The notes beneath the pieces were generated by a model, which saw only the letters and a program-made list of their open reading frames with translations, ran no database searches and was not told the DNA's origin. From contig MAAF01000012.1 of assembly GCA_002163005.1 (NCBI GenBank), forward strand, positions 1 to 35,505: DNA of 35,505 nt, given 5' to 3'. A program made the translations under genes and the position numbers. This DNA comes from Colwellia psychrerythraea (GTDB lineage: Bacteria; Pseudomonadota; Gammaproteobacteria; Enterobacterales; Alteromonadaceae). Shown in pieces: positions 20,033 through 30,100 of this stretch (position 1 is the first letter of the stretch; each line of letters begins with the position of its first letter).

Positions 20033-21859
20033 ATGAAGGTTTCTAAATTTTCAACATCGATAATTGCCCTAGCGGTTACTGCAGCATTTACAGCTCAAGC
20101 AGCTGACGACAGATATATTATTAAGGTAGATGAGAGTAAAAAAGGAATTGTAAAAGCACTAGCTAAAAAATTAGGCGCTGAATTAAAAGTAGACGGAAAT
20201 GGTTTTATCGCGGCTTCATTTGCGGGTAAAAATTTAAGCCAAGTTAAAGGTTTATTAAACAACCCAAATATTCAACTGATTGAAGAAGATCAACGTCGTA
20301 TGCCTCTTTCTGTATATAGCGATACTGCAGGCAACCCTATGACTTCGCAGCTGACTCCTTATGCAGTTGTACAATCTCAAGCTGACCAAGTTAACTTTAA
20401 CGCAGCTGCAGGCATGAAAGTATGTATTATCGATTCAGGTTTAGATCGCTCTAACCCAGATTTTGCATGGAACAACATCTCTGGTACTAACGACTCAGGT
20501 ACAGGTAACTGGGACGAAAATGGTGGTCCACACGGTACTCATGTAGCGGGTACTATTGGTGCATCAGACAACAATATTGGTGTTGTTGGTATGGCTCCAG
20601 GCGTTGATATGCACATTGTTAAAGTATTTAATACTGACGGTTGGGGATACTCTTCTGATTTAGCTCACGCAGCAAACATATGTTCAGGCGCAGGCGCTAA
20701 CATCATCAGCATGAGTCTTGGTGGTGGTGGTGCAAACAGCACTGAAGAGAATGCATTTAAAGCCTTTACTGATAATGGTGGTTTAGTTGTAGCGGCTGCA
20801 GGTAACGACGGTAACAACGTACGTTCATTTCCTGCGGGTTACCCATCAGTAATGATGATTGGCGCAAATGACAATAACAACAATATCGCAGACTTTTCAC
20901 AATACCCAAGTTGTACAGAAACAACTGGTAGAGGTAAAAAGCAAACAACAACAACCAATGAAGCGATTTGTGTAGAAGTAACTGCTGGTGGTGTTGATAC
21001 TTTATCTACTTATCCTGCAGGCATGGCAACGAGTGCCTCAATGAGTGCTGATGGTGTTGATTTTGCTTCATCTGCAATGGAAAATGCGGGTTCAGTTTCA
21101 GGTAGTACTTATTACATGGGAACTGCAGAATCAACTGATTCAGGCGCAAATGGTAATATCTGTCTGATTGACCGAGGCGTAATCTCTTTCCACGATAAAG
21201 TACAAAACTGTGAAAACTCAGGTGGCCTTGGTGCAATGATCATTAATAATGAAGCGGGCATGTTATACGCTACATTAGGTGATACTAACGCTACGTCTAT
21301 CCCAGCAGTTGGAGCAGCATTTGAAGACCGCGCCGTGTTACTAGCAGCAAATACAGTTGATATTACCATTGGTACTAGCGATTACGGTTTCATGAGCGGT
21401 ACTTCAATGGCTACGCCAGCAGTCTCAGGCATGGCTGCGCTAGTTTGGTCTAATCATAACGGTTGTACTGGTACAGAAATTCGAGATGCATTAAAAGCAA
21501 CGGCTGAAGATAACGGCGCTGCAGGTCACGATGACTACTTCGGTCACGGTATTGTTAAGGCAAAAGCAGCAAGCGATTACCTAACAGCTAATGGTTGTGG
21601 TGGTGTAACTCCTCCTGTAGGCGGCGATATTACAGCTGAAGCATCAGGGTACCGTGCTAAAGGCAAAAACAAAGTTGACGTAACTTGGTCAGGTGCGGCT
21701 ACGTCAAGTGTCGACATCTACCGTAATGGTTCATTAAGAACAACGACGTCAAACGATGGCTCGTACACCGATAGCTTCAGAGCTTATGGTTCATTTACTT
21801 TTAAAGTATGTGACCAAGGTAGTGATAATTGTTCAAGTGAAGTAACAGTAAACTTCTAA
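20033..21859 (+). CDS. Secreted S8 subtilisin-like protease with a C-terminal Ig/Fn3-like domain
   Basis: This protease has 608 residues. A signal peptide ends near AQA/ADD (residue 23), a short propeptide follows (about 26-90, ending IQLIEEDQRRM), and then a subtilase domain with D134 (CIIDSGLD), H167 (GPHGTHVAGTIG), N258 (AAAGNDG) and S458 (MSGTSMATPAVSG). The residue after TP is Ala where most relatives have His; it is not catalytic. A PA-like insert lies at about 350-445. A C-terminal beta-sandwich of about 75 residues (VDVTWSGAATSSVDIYRNGS) resembles fibronectin type III or Ig-like domains. GTGGAG before the ATG supports the start. It is a paralogue of the divergent protease at 17211 but lacks PPC domains; the shared SGTNDSGTGNW-type segment shows the relation. 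Confidence 0.95.
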   Translation: MKVSKFSTSIIALAVTAAFTAQAADDRYIIKVDESKKGIVKALAKKLGAELKVDGNGFIAASFAGKNLSQVKGLLNNPNIQLIEEDQRRMPLSVYSDTAGNPMTSQLTPYAVVQSQADQVNFNAAAGMKVCIIDSGLDRSNPDFAWNNISGTNDSGTGNWDENGGPHGTHVAGTIGASDNNIGVVGMAPGVDMHIVKVFNTDGWGYSSDLAHAANICSGAGANIISMSLGGGGANSTEENAFKAFTDNGGLVVAAAGNDGNNVRSFPAGYPSVMMIGANDNNNNIADFSQYPSCTETTGRGKKQTTTTNEAICVEVTAGGVDTLSTYPAGMATSASMSADGVDFASSAMENAGSVSGSTYYMGTAESTDSGANGNICLIDRGVISFHDKVQNCENSGGLGAMIINNEAGMLYATLGDTNATSIPAVGAAFEDRAVLLAANTVDITIGTSDYGFMSGTSMATPAVSGMAALVWSNHNGCTGTEIRDALKATAEDNGAAGHDDYFGHGIVKAKAASDYLTANGCGGVTPPVGGDITAEASGYRAKGKNKVDVTWSGAATSSVDIYRNGSLRTTTSNDGSYTDSFRAYGSFTFKVCDQGSDNCSSEVTVNF

Positions 21860-21884
21860 CTTTAAACGGCTTAAATACTTAATG

Positions 21885-21918
21885 TCCAGCTCATCTAGTG
21901 AGCTGGATATTTTCGTTT
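21885..21918 (+). terminator. Terminator after the second protease gene
   Basis: TCCAGCTCA (21885-21893) pairs perfectly with TGAGCTGGA (21899-21907) around a five-base loop; TATTTTCGTTT follows. It lies 26 bases after the stop codon. Confidence 0.85.
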
Positions 21919-22125
21919 AAGCCACCTTGTACTTTTAAATGCTCTAGTTAGAGGGCTAAAATTATTGTGGATGGGGCGTGTTTAGTTTATGTTTCGTAGT
22001 GATGTGTTTCTTTGTAACTTATTTTTAACAATTATGACTAAACACTAAAACATGAAAATAAAACACCCTAATGTTTTAAAAGTATGTATGTATTTTGAAG
22101 ATGTATTGGGCATAGGGGAATTAAA

Positions 22126-23829
22126 ATGTTGAATAACTCGGTAAAAAGAATAATCAAACCACTGTCATTGTTAGGCTTTGTTGGTTTATCAGTTTGGCTA
22201 GTCAGTATTTCATTAAACGGTGCAGTTAACGATGGCACTCAGTCTTATATTATCAGCGCTAAAAATTATCAGTTATTAAAAGAAAAAGTCTTAGAGCTTA
22301 ACGCAGAGCCTTCCCATGAACTCGCCATTATTAATGCTGTCGCTGTTGAGTTGAACCAATCTCAGCTTTCTCAATTACAGAAAAACCTTGATGTTAAAGT
22401 TTCTCAAAACCATAAAGTAGAATTGTCTGGCGGTAGTGCTTGGGGGAAACGCAAATGGCAACCCAAAGCGGTAGTTAATGACTTAATCGATGCCACATCA
22501 GCACACGCAACACGCAATTTTGGTGATGCTGTAACTATTGGCTTTTTGGACACTGGCCTCGACCAGTTACAAGGAACATCTAAGGGCCTAGGCTTATCTA
22601 CGGATTTATATGGACGAGATAAGTTCTGGGGAACTTATGACGCGATAAATAACAACGTTAGTAATTATAGCAATGAAGAAAGTGGTCATGGTACTCATGT
22701 CGCCAGTATTGCAGGTAATGCCGACTATGATGTGTACGGTAACGTTTATGGTGTAGCGCCTAATGCATCCTTGGTGGGGATTAAGGCGTTTGATGCAGAA
22801 GGCAAGGCTACCTATGCCGATGTTATTCGCGGTATTGATTGGGCACTGCAGGTTAAAGATAAAATTAACCTTAAAGTATTGAATATGTCGTTCAGTGGAC
22901 CTGCCCGTTCTTATTACTGGGAAGACCCATTGAATCAAGCAGTAATGAAAGCATGGCAAGCAGGTATTGTTGTTGTCGCTTCTGCAGGTAACAACGGCCC
23001 TGATCCCATGACGATTGGTGTTCCAGGGAATATTCCCTATATTATTACAGTCGGTGCGATGACAGATAATTATACCGAGTCTGATTCAAACGATGACAAA
23101 TTAGCCACCTTTAGTGCTGCAGGACCTACAATAGAAGGATTTGTTAAGCCAGAAATTGTCGCACCAGGCGGGCATTTATCAGGTTTAATGGCTTTTGATA
23201 CTCAAATAGTTCAAGAGCATCCTGAGTTTCATGATGGTGGGCGTTATTTTGAAATGTCAGGCACGTCTCAAGCTGCTGGCGTTGTATCCGGTGTTGTGGC
23301 ACTGATGTTGACACAAGATCCAACGTTAACACCTGACGAAGTGAAATGTCACTTAATGGACAGTGCACATGCCGCATTTAATGATAATGGAGAACTTGCT
23401 TATAGTATTTTTCAGCAAGGTTCTGGAATGGTTAATGCTGCGGATGCATTAACTAGCACCGCTTCAGCATGTGCGAATCAAGCATTAGATATTGCTCAAG
23501 ACTTAGAAGGTAATGAACACTTTTTTGGACCGGCTAACATTAATAGTGATGGCAATTTTTATGTTGAAGGTTTAGGTGATGAGTATGTGTGGGAATTAGA
23601 TGATACTAATCTTGATGGTGATACTATAATTTGGCGAATGAATTTTGATGAAAATGCTCTAGACTGGAGAAATACTGCGTCAACGGACACTATAATTTGG
23701 AGAATGAATGTCGAGACTGACACCATAATTTGGAGAATGAATGTTGAGTCAGATACAATCATTTGGAGGATGAGTGTAGCTAATAACGCTACCGATATTA
23801 AGGTTAATAATTGGGTTGAACAACAATAG
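22126..23829 (+). CDS. Secreted S8 subtilase with C-terminal DTIIWRMN repeats
   Basis: This protein of 567 residues belongs to a different subtilase branch from the two before it. It has an N-terminal hydrophobic helix (about 10-30), probably a signal peptide, and a prodomain to about residue 120. The catalytic domain carries D142 (IGFLDTGLD), H188 (SGHGTHVASIAG), N289 (ASAGNNGPDP) and S381 (MSGTSQAAGVVSG), so the triad is complete. There is no PA insert. After residue 455 the protein becomes acidic and ends in four copies of DTIIWRM(N/S) at about 499-506, 521-528, 532-539 and 543-550. AGGGGAATT before the ATG supports the start. The function of the tail is unknown; it could be a sorting, anchoring or substrate-mimic segment. 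Confidence 0.92.
   Translation: MLNNSVKRIIKPLSLLGFVGLSVWLVSISLNGAVNDGTQSYIISAKNYQLLKEKVLELNAEPSHELAIINAVAVELNQSQLSQLQKNLDVKVSQNHKVELSGGSAWGKRKWQPKAVVNDLIDATSAHATRNFGDAVTIGFLDTGLDQLQGTSKGLGLSTDLYGRDKFWGTYDAINNNVSNYSNEESGHGTHVASIAGNADYDVYGNVYGVAPNASLVGIKAFDAEGKATYADVIRGIDWALQVKDKINLKVLNMSFSGPARSYYWEDPLNQAVMKAWQAGIVVVASAGNNGPDPMTIGVPGNIPYIITVGAMTDNYTESDSNDDKLATFSAAGPTIEGFVKPEIVAPGGHLSGLMAFDTQIVQEHPEFHDGGRYFEMSGTSQAAGVVSGVVALMLTQDPTLTPDEVKCHLMDSAHAAFNDNGELAYSIFQQGSGMVNAADALTSTASACANQALDIAQDLEGNEHFFGPANINSDGNFYVEGLGDEYVWELDDTNLDGDTIIWRMNFDENALDWRNTASTDTIIWRMNVETDTIIWRMNVESDTIIWRMSVANNATDIKVNNWVEQQ
23620..23775 (+). repeat. Four in-frame copies encoding DTIIWRM(N/S)
   Basis: The copies start at 23620, 23686, 23719 and 23752, so the last three have an 11-residue period and the first is 22 residues from the second. 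The DNA differs between copies at third positions (for example GATACTATAATT, GACACCATAATT and GATACAATCATT), while the protein is the same. That points to selection on the peptide and not recent DNA slippage. Confidence 0.9.
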
Positions 23830-23839
23830 CTTGATTACC

Positions 23840-23869
23840 ACTAAGTCACTGTTACTTCAGTGGCTTAGT
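23840..23869 (+). terminator. Weak terminator-like hairpin after the third protease gene
   Basis: ACTAAGTCACTG (23840-23851) pairs with CAGTGGCTTAGT (23858-23869) with one T-G pair. There is no T-run after it, so termination may be partial and the next gene could be read through. Confidence 0.5.
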
Positions 23870-23947
23870 TCATGCCTTTATTCCAGCTGAATCATGCATC
23901 TTCAAGTGGAACGGGTATATATATCATCACTTTATAAGAGCTGTTTT

Positions 23948-26900
23948 GTGAATAATATTCTTCTATTTTTATTATTAATTTTTATTAACTTCAGTACTTT
24001 TGGGCAAGAAGTCAAACTGTTTAAAAACTTTGGTATTGATAATCCAATGTCTTACAACTTTGTTCGAACTATTGCTCAAGATGAAGATGGTTTTATTTGG
24101 TTTGGTTCATCGGAGGGGTTAGACCGTTTTGATGGACACCAAACGCTAAGTTTCCAGCATGATAGCTCTCAGCCTAATTCACTAAGTTCTAGTGTAATCA
24201 GTCGTATCCTTATTGATAAACAGCAACGATTGTGGGTGGGTACTTTCGGGGGGGGCTTGAATTTATATAGAGAAAAGAGTCAAGATTTTCTACATTTTAC
24301 CACTAAGACAAAAAATTCAGTGCTGACAAATGATAGCGTAAATGCGTTATTTGAGGATAGTGAGGGTAAACTTTGGATTGCTACCGAAAATGGTTTAAAT
24401 GTTCTCAGTTCTCATGAAGATAAATGGTCAACTCAACACATTTCCCAAGAGCTAGGAAATCCTAATAGCCTGACGCACAATGCTGTACTCTCAATTATTG
24501 AAACCCGTGATAAAGAAATTTGGGTTGGAACAAATGGTGGAGGAATTTCGGTATTTGATCTCCAAGGAAACTTTATTAAATCTATTAAGTACGGTGACCA
24601 AAATAGTGCTACTTATGTTAATAAGTTTGTCAGTAGTTTATACCTAGATATTAACGGGGATATTTGGATAGGCACAGTAGATAACGGTTTATTAAAGTAT
24701 ATCCCTAGTACAAAAAAATTCATTCACTATCAAGATAATGTAAATGATCAGTCAACGATTAGCAGTAATGCAATAAGTAATATTTATCAGGATTCAGAAC
24801 AAAATATTTGGATTGCCACTGACAATGGCTTATCTATTTATAATTATAAAACAAATAATTTTAGTCGATACAATTATTCTCCTAATAACCCATACAGTAT
24901 AAGTAATGATTTTGTTCTTACTTTTTTTGAAGATAATCATAAGATGATGTGGGTAGGAACTTTTTCTGGAGTAAATCGTTGGGATCCTAATATGGCAACC
25001 TTTCGACAATATAATACTCAAACTAACCCTGTTTTAAAAAATCACAATATTACTAGTTTTGCTCAATTCGATAAAGATAACTTGTATTTTAGCACCTATA
25101 GCGCTGGAATTTATCGGTTGTCTCAATATGATAATTCAATTTCAACTGTCGATTTTAATGCTTTTTTTTCAGAGTATAGAATTATGACACTGTTTGCGGA
25201 TGGAAACACTTTATGGGTGGGAACGCGAGCTTCAGGGTTATATTCAATAGATTTAGCAACGAATAAAGTTATTGCATATAAACATAATGCTGAAAACAAT
25301 AATTCAATTTCGGCTAATAGTATTACTGATATTATTAAAGATATGGATGGCAATATTTGGGTATCTACTTTTCATCAAGGAATTAATTTATTTAATAAAG
25401 ATGGTACATTTAAACGTTTTATAAAAAACAAGTTAGACATAGAAAAAGGACCTGGCAGTAATCATATTGTACAGTTGTTGGAGGATGACCAAGGCTTTAT
25501 TTGGTTAGCTACTTTTGGCGGTGGGATAAGTCGTTTTGACGCTAAGAGTGAAACGTTTACTCATTTTCGATATGAGGAAAATAACCCTAACAGTATCTCT
25601 GATGACTTTTCATGGATCATGTTACTGGACAACAACAAAAACCTTTGGTTTGGTACTCAATCTTCAGGCTTAAGTATATTGAGCCGCGAAAATCGTCATA
25701 GCAACAACTTTTCATTTACTCACTTTGATACTAAAGATGGTATGAAAAGTTTGACCATATACGCTATCACTCAAGATGTTTATGATGATATTTGGTTTAG
25801 TACAAATAAAGGAGTCTCTCGTTATTCCATGAGTGATAAAAGTTTTAAACATTTCAACCTCACCCATGGCTTAGTTGATCTAGAATACACACATTCTGCG
25901 GTATTCCTTTCAATGGACAACACAATATATTTTGGTGCAGGCAAAGGGATGAATAGTATCAATCCGGAAAAAATTAATACCAGCCTTGTTGCACCAGAAG
26001 TACGATTAACGAGTGTTTTAAAGTTGAATGAATCTATGTCTCTAGGAAGCTCATTATCTAAGTTATCCCAATTGGAATTTGATTATAGTGAACAGCTCAT
26101 TTCGTTCGAATATGTCGGGTTGAATTATGCTGCCCCGGAGTCAACGCGTTATAAATACCGGTTAAAGGGCTTCGATGAAGAGTGGATTGATGCGGGTAAG
26201 TCACGACGAGCCACCTATACTAACTTACCCTCAGGTAGTTATCAGCTACAAATTATCGCAGGAAATAATGATAATATTTGGAGTGAACCTGGCTTATCAC
26301 TTGATGTTACGGTGAAGCCAGCACCTTGGAATACTTGGTGGGCGTATGTGCTTTATGCGGTATTGATTACTTTATTTTTATTGACTTATTCGCGTCTTTT
26401 AAACCGAAAACTACTTGTTGAACAACAACAAAAAGAACTTTTTAAGCGACAAGTTAAAGAAAAAACACAAGAGTTTCATTTGAAGAATGTTGAACTTGAA
26501 AAAGCCAACCAACAATTGGAAGATGCAGCAACAGTGGATAAAGTGACAGGCGTTAAAAGCCGCCGGTATTTAGATATTTATATCGAACAAGCCAGCCAAC
26601 TTATGTCTCAAATTCATGAAAATATCCTGCCAGTACAACGTAGTATACTGCCACGATTGTACCTGGTCATGGTAAAGGTTGAAAATATAGAGCAAGTAAC
26701 GAATAGCCAATTGGTAGACCTTACAGATTTACTGCTTTATAGCCGCAATAGTGAAGATTTGGTTATTCGATGGGCAGATGATACTTTTGTTATTATAGGT
26801 TATGAGAAAGACGATAATGCCCGTGAGCTAGTGACTCGCTTAGCTAGCCGCTTTGAGCAAGCATTAGGTCGTAATATTCAATCAGGTATGGCTTATAGCT

Positions 26901-27109
26901 TTTATCCGTTTAATTTCGAGCAACCTATGGCGCTATCATGGGATCAAGTCAGTGTTCTTACCGAACATGCATTAAAAGTGGGGAGCAATAACAAAATGAG
27001 TTGGTTGGGGTTTTATGCTCCAAAAATTCAACCGTTTAACTATTTAGATGTCATTCAGCAGAAAAATATTGGCGAGTTAAGTAAATTATTAAAATTAAAG
27101 CAAGGTTAG
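23948..27109 (+). CDS. Two-component-regulator propeller / Y_Y_Y sensor with degenerate GGDEF domain
   Basis: This is a membrane-bound sensor of 1053 residues. A signal peptide (NNILLFLLLIFINFSTFGQ) is followed by about 12-13 Reg_prop repeats of the form D-G-IW-GT-GGL--(F/Y)D, such as DEDGFIWFGSSEGLDRFD, probably two seven-bladed propellers. Then come a Y_Y_Y domain (RYKYRLKGFDEEW to about residue 790), one membrane helix (about 797-818), a coiled coil, and a GGDEF-like domain starting DKVTGVKSRRYLD. The signature is RWADDTF (941-947) where active enzymes have RWGGDEF, so it should not make cyclic di-GMP. I prefer the GTG at 23948, which has AAGAG seven bases upstream and gives a compact signal peptide; an ATG at 23894 in frame would add 18 residues but lacks a ribosome site. 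It converges on the hybrid kinase gene. Confidence 0.88.
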   Translation: MNNILLFLLLIFINFSTFGQEVKLFKNFGIDNPMSYNFVRTIAQDEDGFIWFGSSEGLDRFDGHQTLSFQHDSSQPNSLSSSVISRILIDKQQRLWVGTFGGGLNLYREKSQDFLHFTTKTKNSVLTNDSVNALFEDSEGKLWIATENGLNVLSSHEDKWSTQHISQELGNPNSLTHNAVLSIIETRDKEIWVGTNGGGISVFDLQGNFIKSIKYGDQNSATYVNKFVSSLYLDINGDIWIGTVDNGLLKYIPSTKKFIHYQDNVNDQSTISSNAISNIYQDSEQNIWIATDNGLSIYNYKTNNFSRYNYSPNNPYSISNDFVLTFFEDNHKMMWVGTFSGVNRWDPNMATFRQYNTQTNPVLKNHNITSFAQFDKDNLYFSTYSAGIYRLSQYDNSISTVDFNAFFSEYRIMTLFADGNTLWVGTRASGLYSIDLATNKVIAYKHNAENNNSISANSITDIIKDMDGNIWVSTFHQGINLFNKDGTFKRFIKNKLDIEKGPGSNHIVQLLEDDQGFIWLATFGGGISRFDAKSETFTHFRYEENNPNSISDDFSWIMLLDNNKNLWFGTQSSGLSILSRENRHSNNFSFTHFDTKDGMKSLTIYAITQDVYDDIWFSTNKGVSRYSMSDKSFKHFNLTHGLVDLEYTHSAVFLSMDNTIYFGAGKGMNSINPEKINTSLVAPEVRLTSVLKLNESMSLGSSLSKLSQLEFDYSEQLISFEYVGLNYAAPESTRYKYRLKGFDEEWIDAGKSRRATYTNLPSGSYQLQIIAGNNDNIWSEPGLSLDVTVKPAPWNTWWAYVLYAVLITLFLLTYSRLLNRKLLVEQQQKELFKRQVKEKTQEFHLKNVELEKANQQLEDAATVDKVTGVKSRRYLDIYIEQASQLMSQIHENILPVQRSILPRLYLVMVKVENIEQVTNSQLVDLTDLLLYSRNSEDLVIRWADDTFVIIGYEKDDNARELVTRLASRFEQALGRNIQSGMAYSFYPFNFEQPMALSWDQVSVLTEHALKVGSNNKMSWLGFYAPKIQPFNYLDVIQQKNIGELSKLLKLKQG

Positions 27110-27115
27110 TTAGTT

Positions 27116-27152
27116 CTATACCCATAAAACTCTCCGTGGTAACTGGGTATAG
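27116..27152. terminator. Inverted repeat between convergent sensor and kinase genes
   Basis: CTATACCCA (27116-27124) is an exact inverted repeat of TGGGTATAG (27144-27152). It fills most of the 44-base gap between the two stop codons. Without a T-run it is only a possible terminator for both strands. Confidence 0.45.
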
Positions 27153-27153
27153 C

Positions 27154-30100
27154 TTATAGCTCAGGAGTTGAGTCTTGCTGTGCAATACGTTGTTGGTATT
27201 GCTTTGGCGTGCAATTAAAACTCTCCTTAAAGCAGCGGCCAAAGTAGGTTTGTGATGAAAAACCGACATCTAAAGCAATACGTCCTATTTGTGAACCATT
27301 TATGAGTAATGCTTGTGCTTTTTTCAAACGAAATTCTTTGATGAAGTTATTAGGCGTTGTACCTAGTAGTACTTTAATTTTTCGCTGTAATTGCCTCTCA
27401 CTCACAGCTAGTTCTTTTGCGAGTAACGATATATCTAGCTCAGGTTCAGTGTAATGCTTAGCAATCAGTGCTTCTAGTTTATGTAAAAACTTATCTTCTG
27501 GGCTGCTTTGCTCAATTGTATCTTGAGTTAATTTCGCTACATTTTTCTGGCTTATCGTTTTTCTCTCTGCTTTTTGTTTATCGTTAAATTTTTGCAAATA
27601 GCGTTTTTGTAACTGTTGTCTGTTAGCGATTAAATTTTGAATTCTTGTTAATAATTCATATTGGTTAAAAGGTTTACTTAAATATTCATCAGCATTTAAG
27701 TTGAGGCCTCGTAACCTGCTTTCAAGATCAGATCTTGCTGTCAGTAAAATTACTGGAATATGAGCGGTCATTTCGTCTTGTTTTAGTTGTGTTAATACTG
27801 CAAAACCATCAATGCCAGTTAACATCAAATCACAGACAATTAAGTCGGGGATGTATTCTTTCGCTAACTGCAGACCAAGTTCACCACTACCCGCAAGAAT
27901 GCAGTGATGTTGTTGCTCAATAACTTGCTTTATATGACTTTGCATATCAATATTATCTTCAATAACTAACACTACTTGCTGCGAGTGGTGGGGTGGGGGA
28001 CTTGCTGAGTCACGCTGCTCTGTTAGTAATGACGTAACCTCACTTTCTGAGAGACTTATCGATATCTCTGTCTCAACATCCTTTGCTGATGCTAGGGGCA
28101 TCGAAAGGCTAAACTTACTACCATGACCATGTTCACTCACTAAGCTTATGCGCCAACCGTGTGCTTTAACGAGTTCATTAACTAGTGATAAACCAATACC
28201 TACACCAAAGGTAGCTTGATTTTTAGCATCGTCAGCTCGTTGAAAACGTTCAAAAATTTTAGATTGAGAATTCTTACTAATACCTATACCTGAATCGATA
28301 ATATCTAAAATAATGGTGTCCTGTTCTGCATAAGCATTTACGTGAACCGAGCCCCCCTTTGGTGTGTACTTTATTGCATTGGCAAGCAAATTAAATATTA
28401 TTTTTTCAAAGGCTTGCCCATCACAATCTAACCACAAACCGTCAGGGATGTTGCTACTAAAAGTTAAGTTACTTTGTGATGCTAAACGAGAAAAAGAATC
28501 AACAGGCATCATCATTAAGGTTTTTAATCGGTAAGTATTTAGCGACAGTTGTGGATTGTCACTTAAACGTGAAAGCTCTAACAGTTGCTCAACCATACGT
28601 ACTAACCGTAACCCATTACGCTTGGCGGTTATTAATTCTTCACTTTCTAGTTCATCTGATGTTTTGGTTATATATCTATCTATGATGCCATTAATGATGG
28701 TTAGTGGTGTTCTAAACTCATGCGAAATGTTTGCGATGAATTTATCCTTTAATTCTAATGCCTGTTTTTCGGCATTTTTTCTTGTGGACAAATTAATGAA
28801 AGTTATAACAATAAGGGGATGCTTATCTCGTTTTGCCCATTGTAATTCGGCTTGTGCTGGAAACTCAGTACCATCTGAACGCAGTGATGTACACTCTACC
28901 GATATACCTAAACCTTTACGTTGCAATGAGTAGACATTGCTTTGGAAGCCGAAAAAGAAGTGCATTTCGTCTTTTTCGGCAAATAAGCGACTAACTGATG
29001 TCCCTGTTAATTCATGTTCAAGACTTTGAAACATCTGCACGGCTGCTGGGTTGGCAGATAATATTTCACCCGTGACAGTAGTAGTTAATATGGCATTATT
29101 TGAAGCGCGGACTATCGCTTTGTCTTCACTGTTAATCAGCGCCTCGGTTAAGTCATTATTTAGGCTATTGAGTTGTTGATACCTGTTTTTTTCAGAGAGC
29201 AAATTTTTCTTGAGTTTCTTTGAGTGATTACGACGAGTGATTGCAATGCTTGTTAGTAAAATTGAACCAATAAATAACCAAAAGAAAAGGGTAATGGATT
29301 GTAGATTTGAATTAACACTGTAAAACAAATTTTGTTCATAACCATATAAATGGATTGCTGTTGGTATAAGCATAAGGAGTAAAATGTATAACTCTGGATT
29401 ATTTTCTTTTTCTATAGGTTTCGGTAGTTTAGTTGCTGCTAAGGTGATGTTTGCCGTGAGTATTAATAAAAAATACGGCAGTAAAGCAGTAAGCTGAATA
29501 TAATAGCTATTATAGCTAATTAACGTTGAATTATTATGAAGATAAGCGCTTGCATTACCTATCAGTAAAAAGCTTGTGCTCAACGAAAGTAGAGCAAAAG
29601 TATAACGCCAGAATTTATTTTTACAATTGAGTAAGCACTGAATTAACTTAGCAATAATTAGCATATTTATTAATAAGTGAAATAACAAAGAAGTCTTGGC
29701 TGTTTGGTATGTTTGATCTGAAAACTCAGCAGGTAAAAGAATAAAATAGCAAAAGCAAATCAAGGTGAAAAATATAGCTGGTACTCGGCCACTTATATAT
29801 TTATTGAGCGGTATATTACTTAAATGCGGGTTGGTCTCGATTGCCAATAAAATAAAAAAATAAATAAAGAGTGAAGCAAAGTCTTGATATAGCTGCTGGC
29901 TAATGATCGTAGATGTACTGGTTAAAAATTTACTTATTATGACCACTAGTGTCGCTAAAAACAGGTATTGCCAAAACAATTTAAATGAACGCGAAGTCTT
30001 TTTTTTATAACAAAAAAGTAAAAGTATACAACTGATAATTTGTAAAGCGGATAAAGCAAAGTTTGAAAATAGGTGTTCAGAAATTGATAACCAACTAGCG

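Noticed and set aside
28556..28933. Forward frame of 125 codons inside the hybrid kinase gene
   Set aside because: It lies fully antisense to the conserved PAS and HisKA coding region and has no motif of its own.
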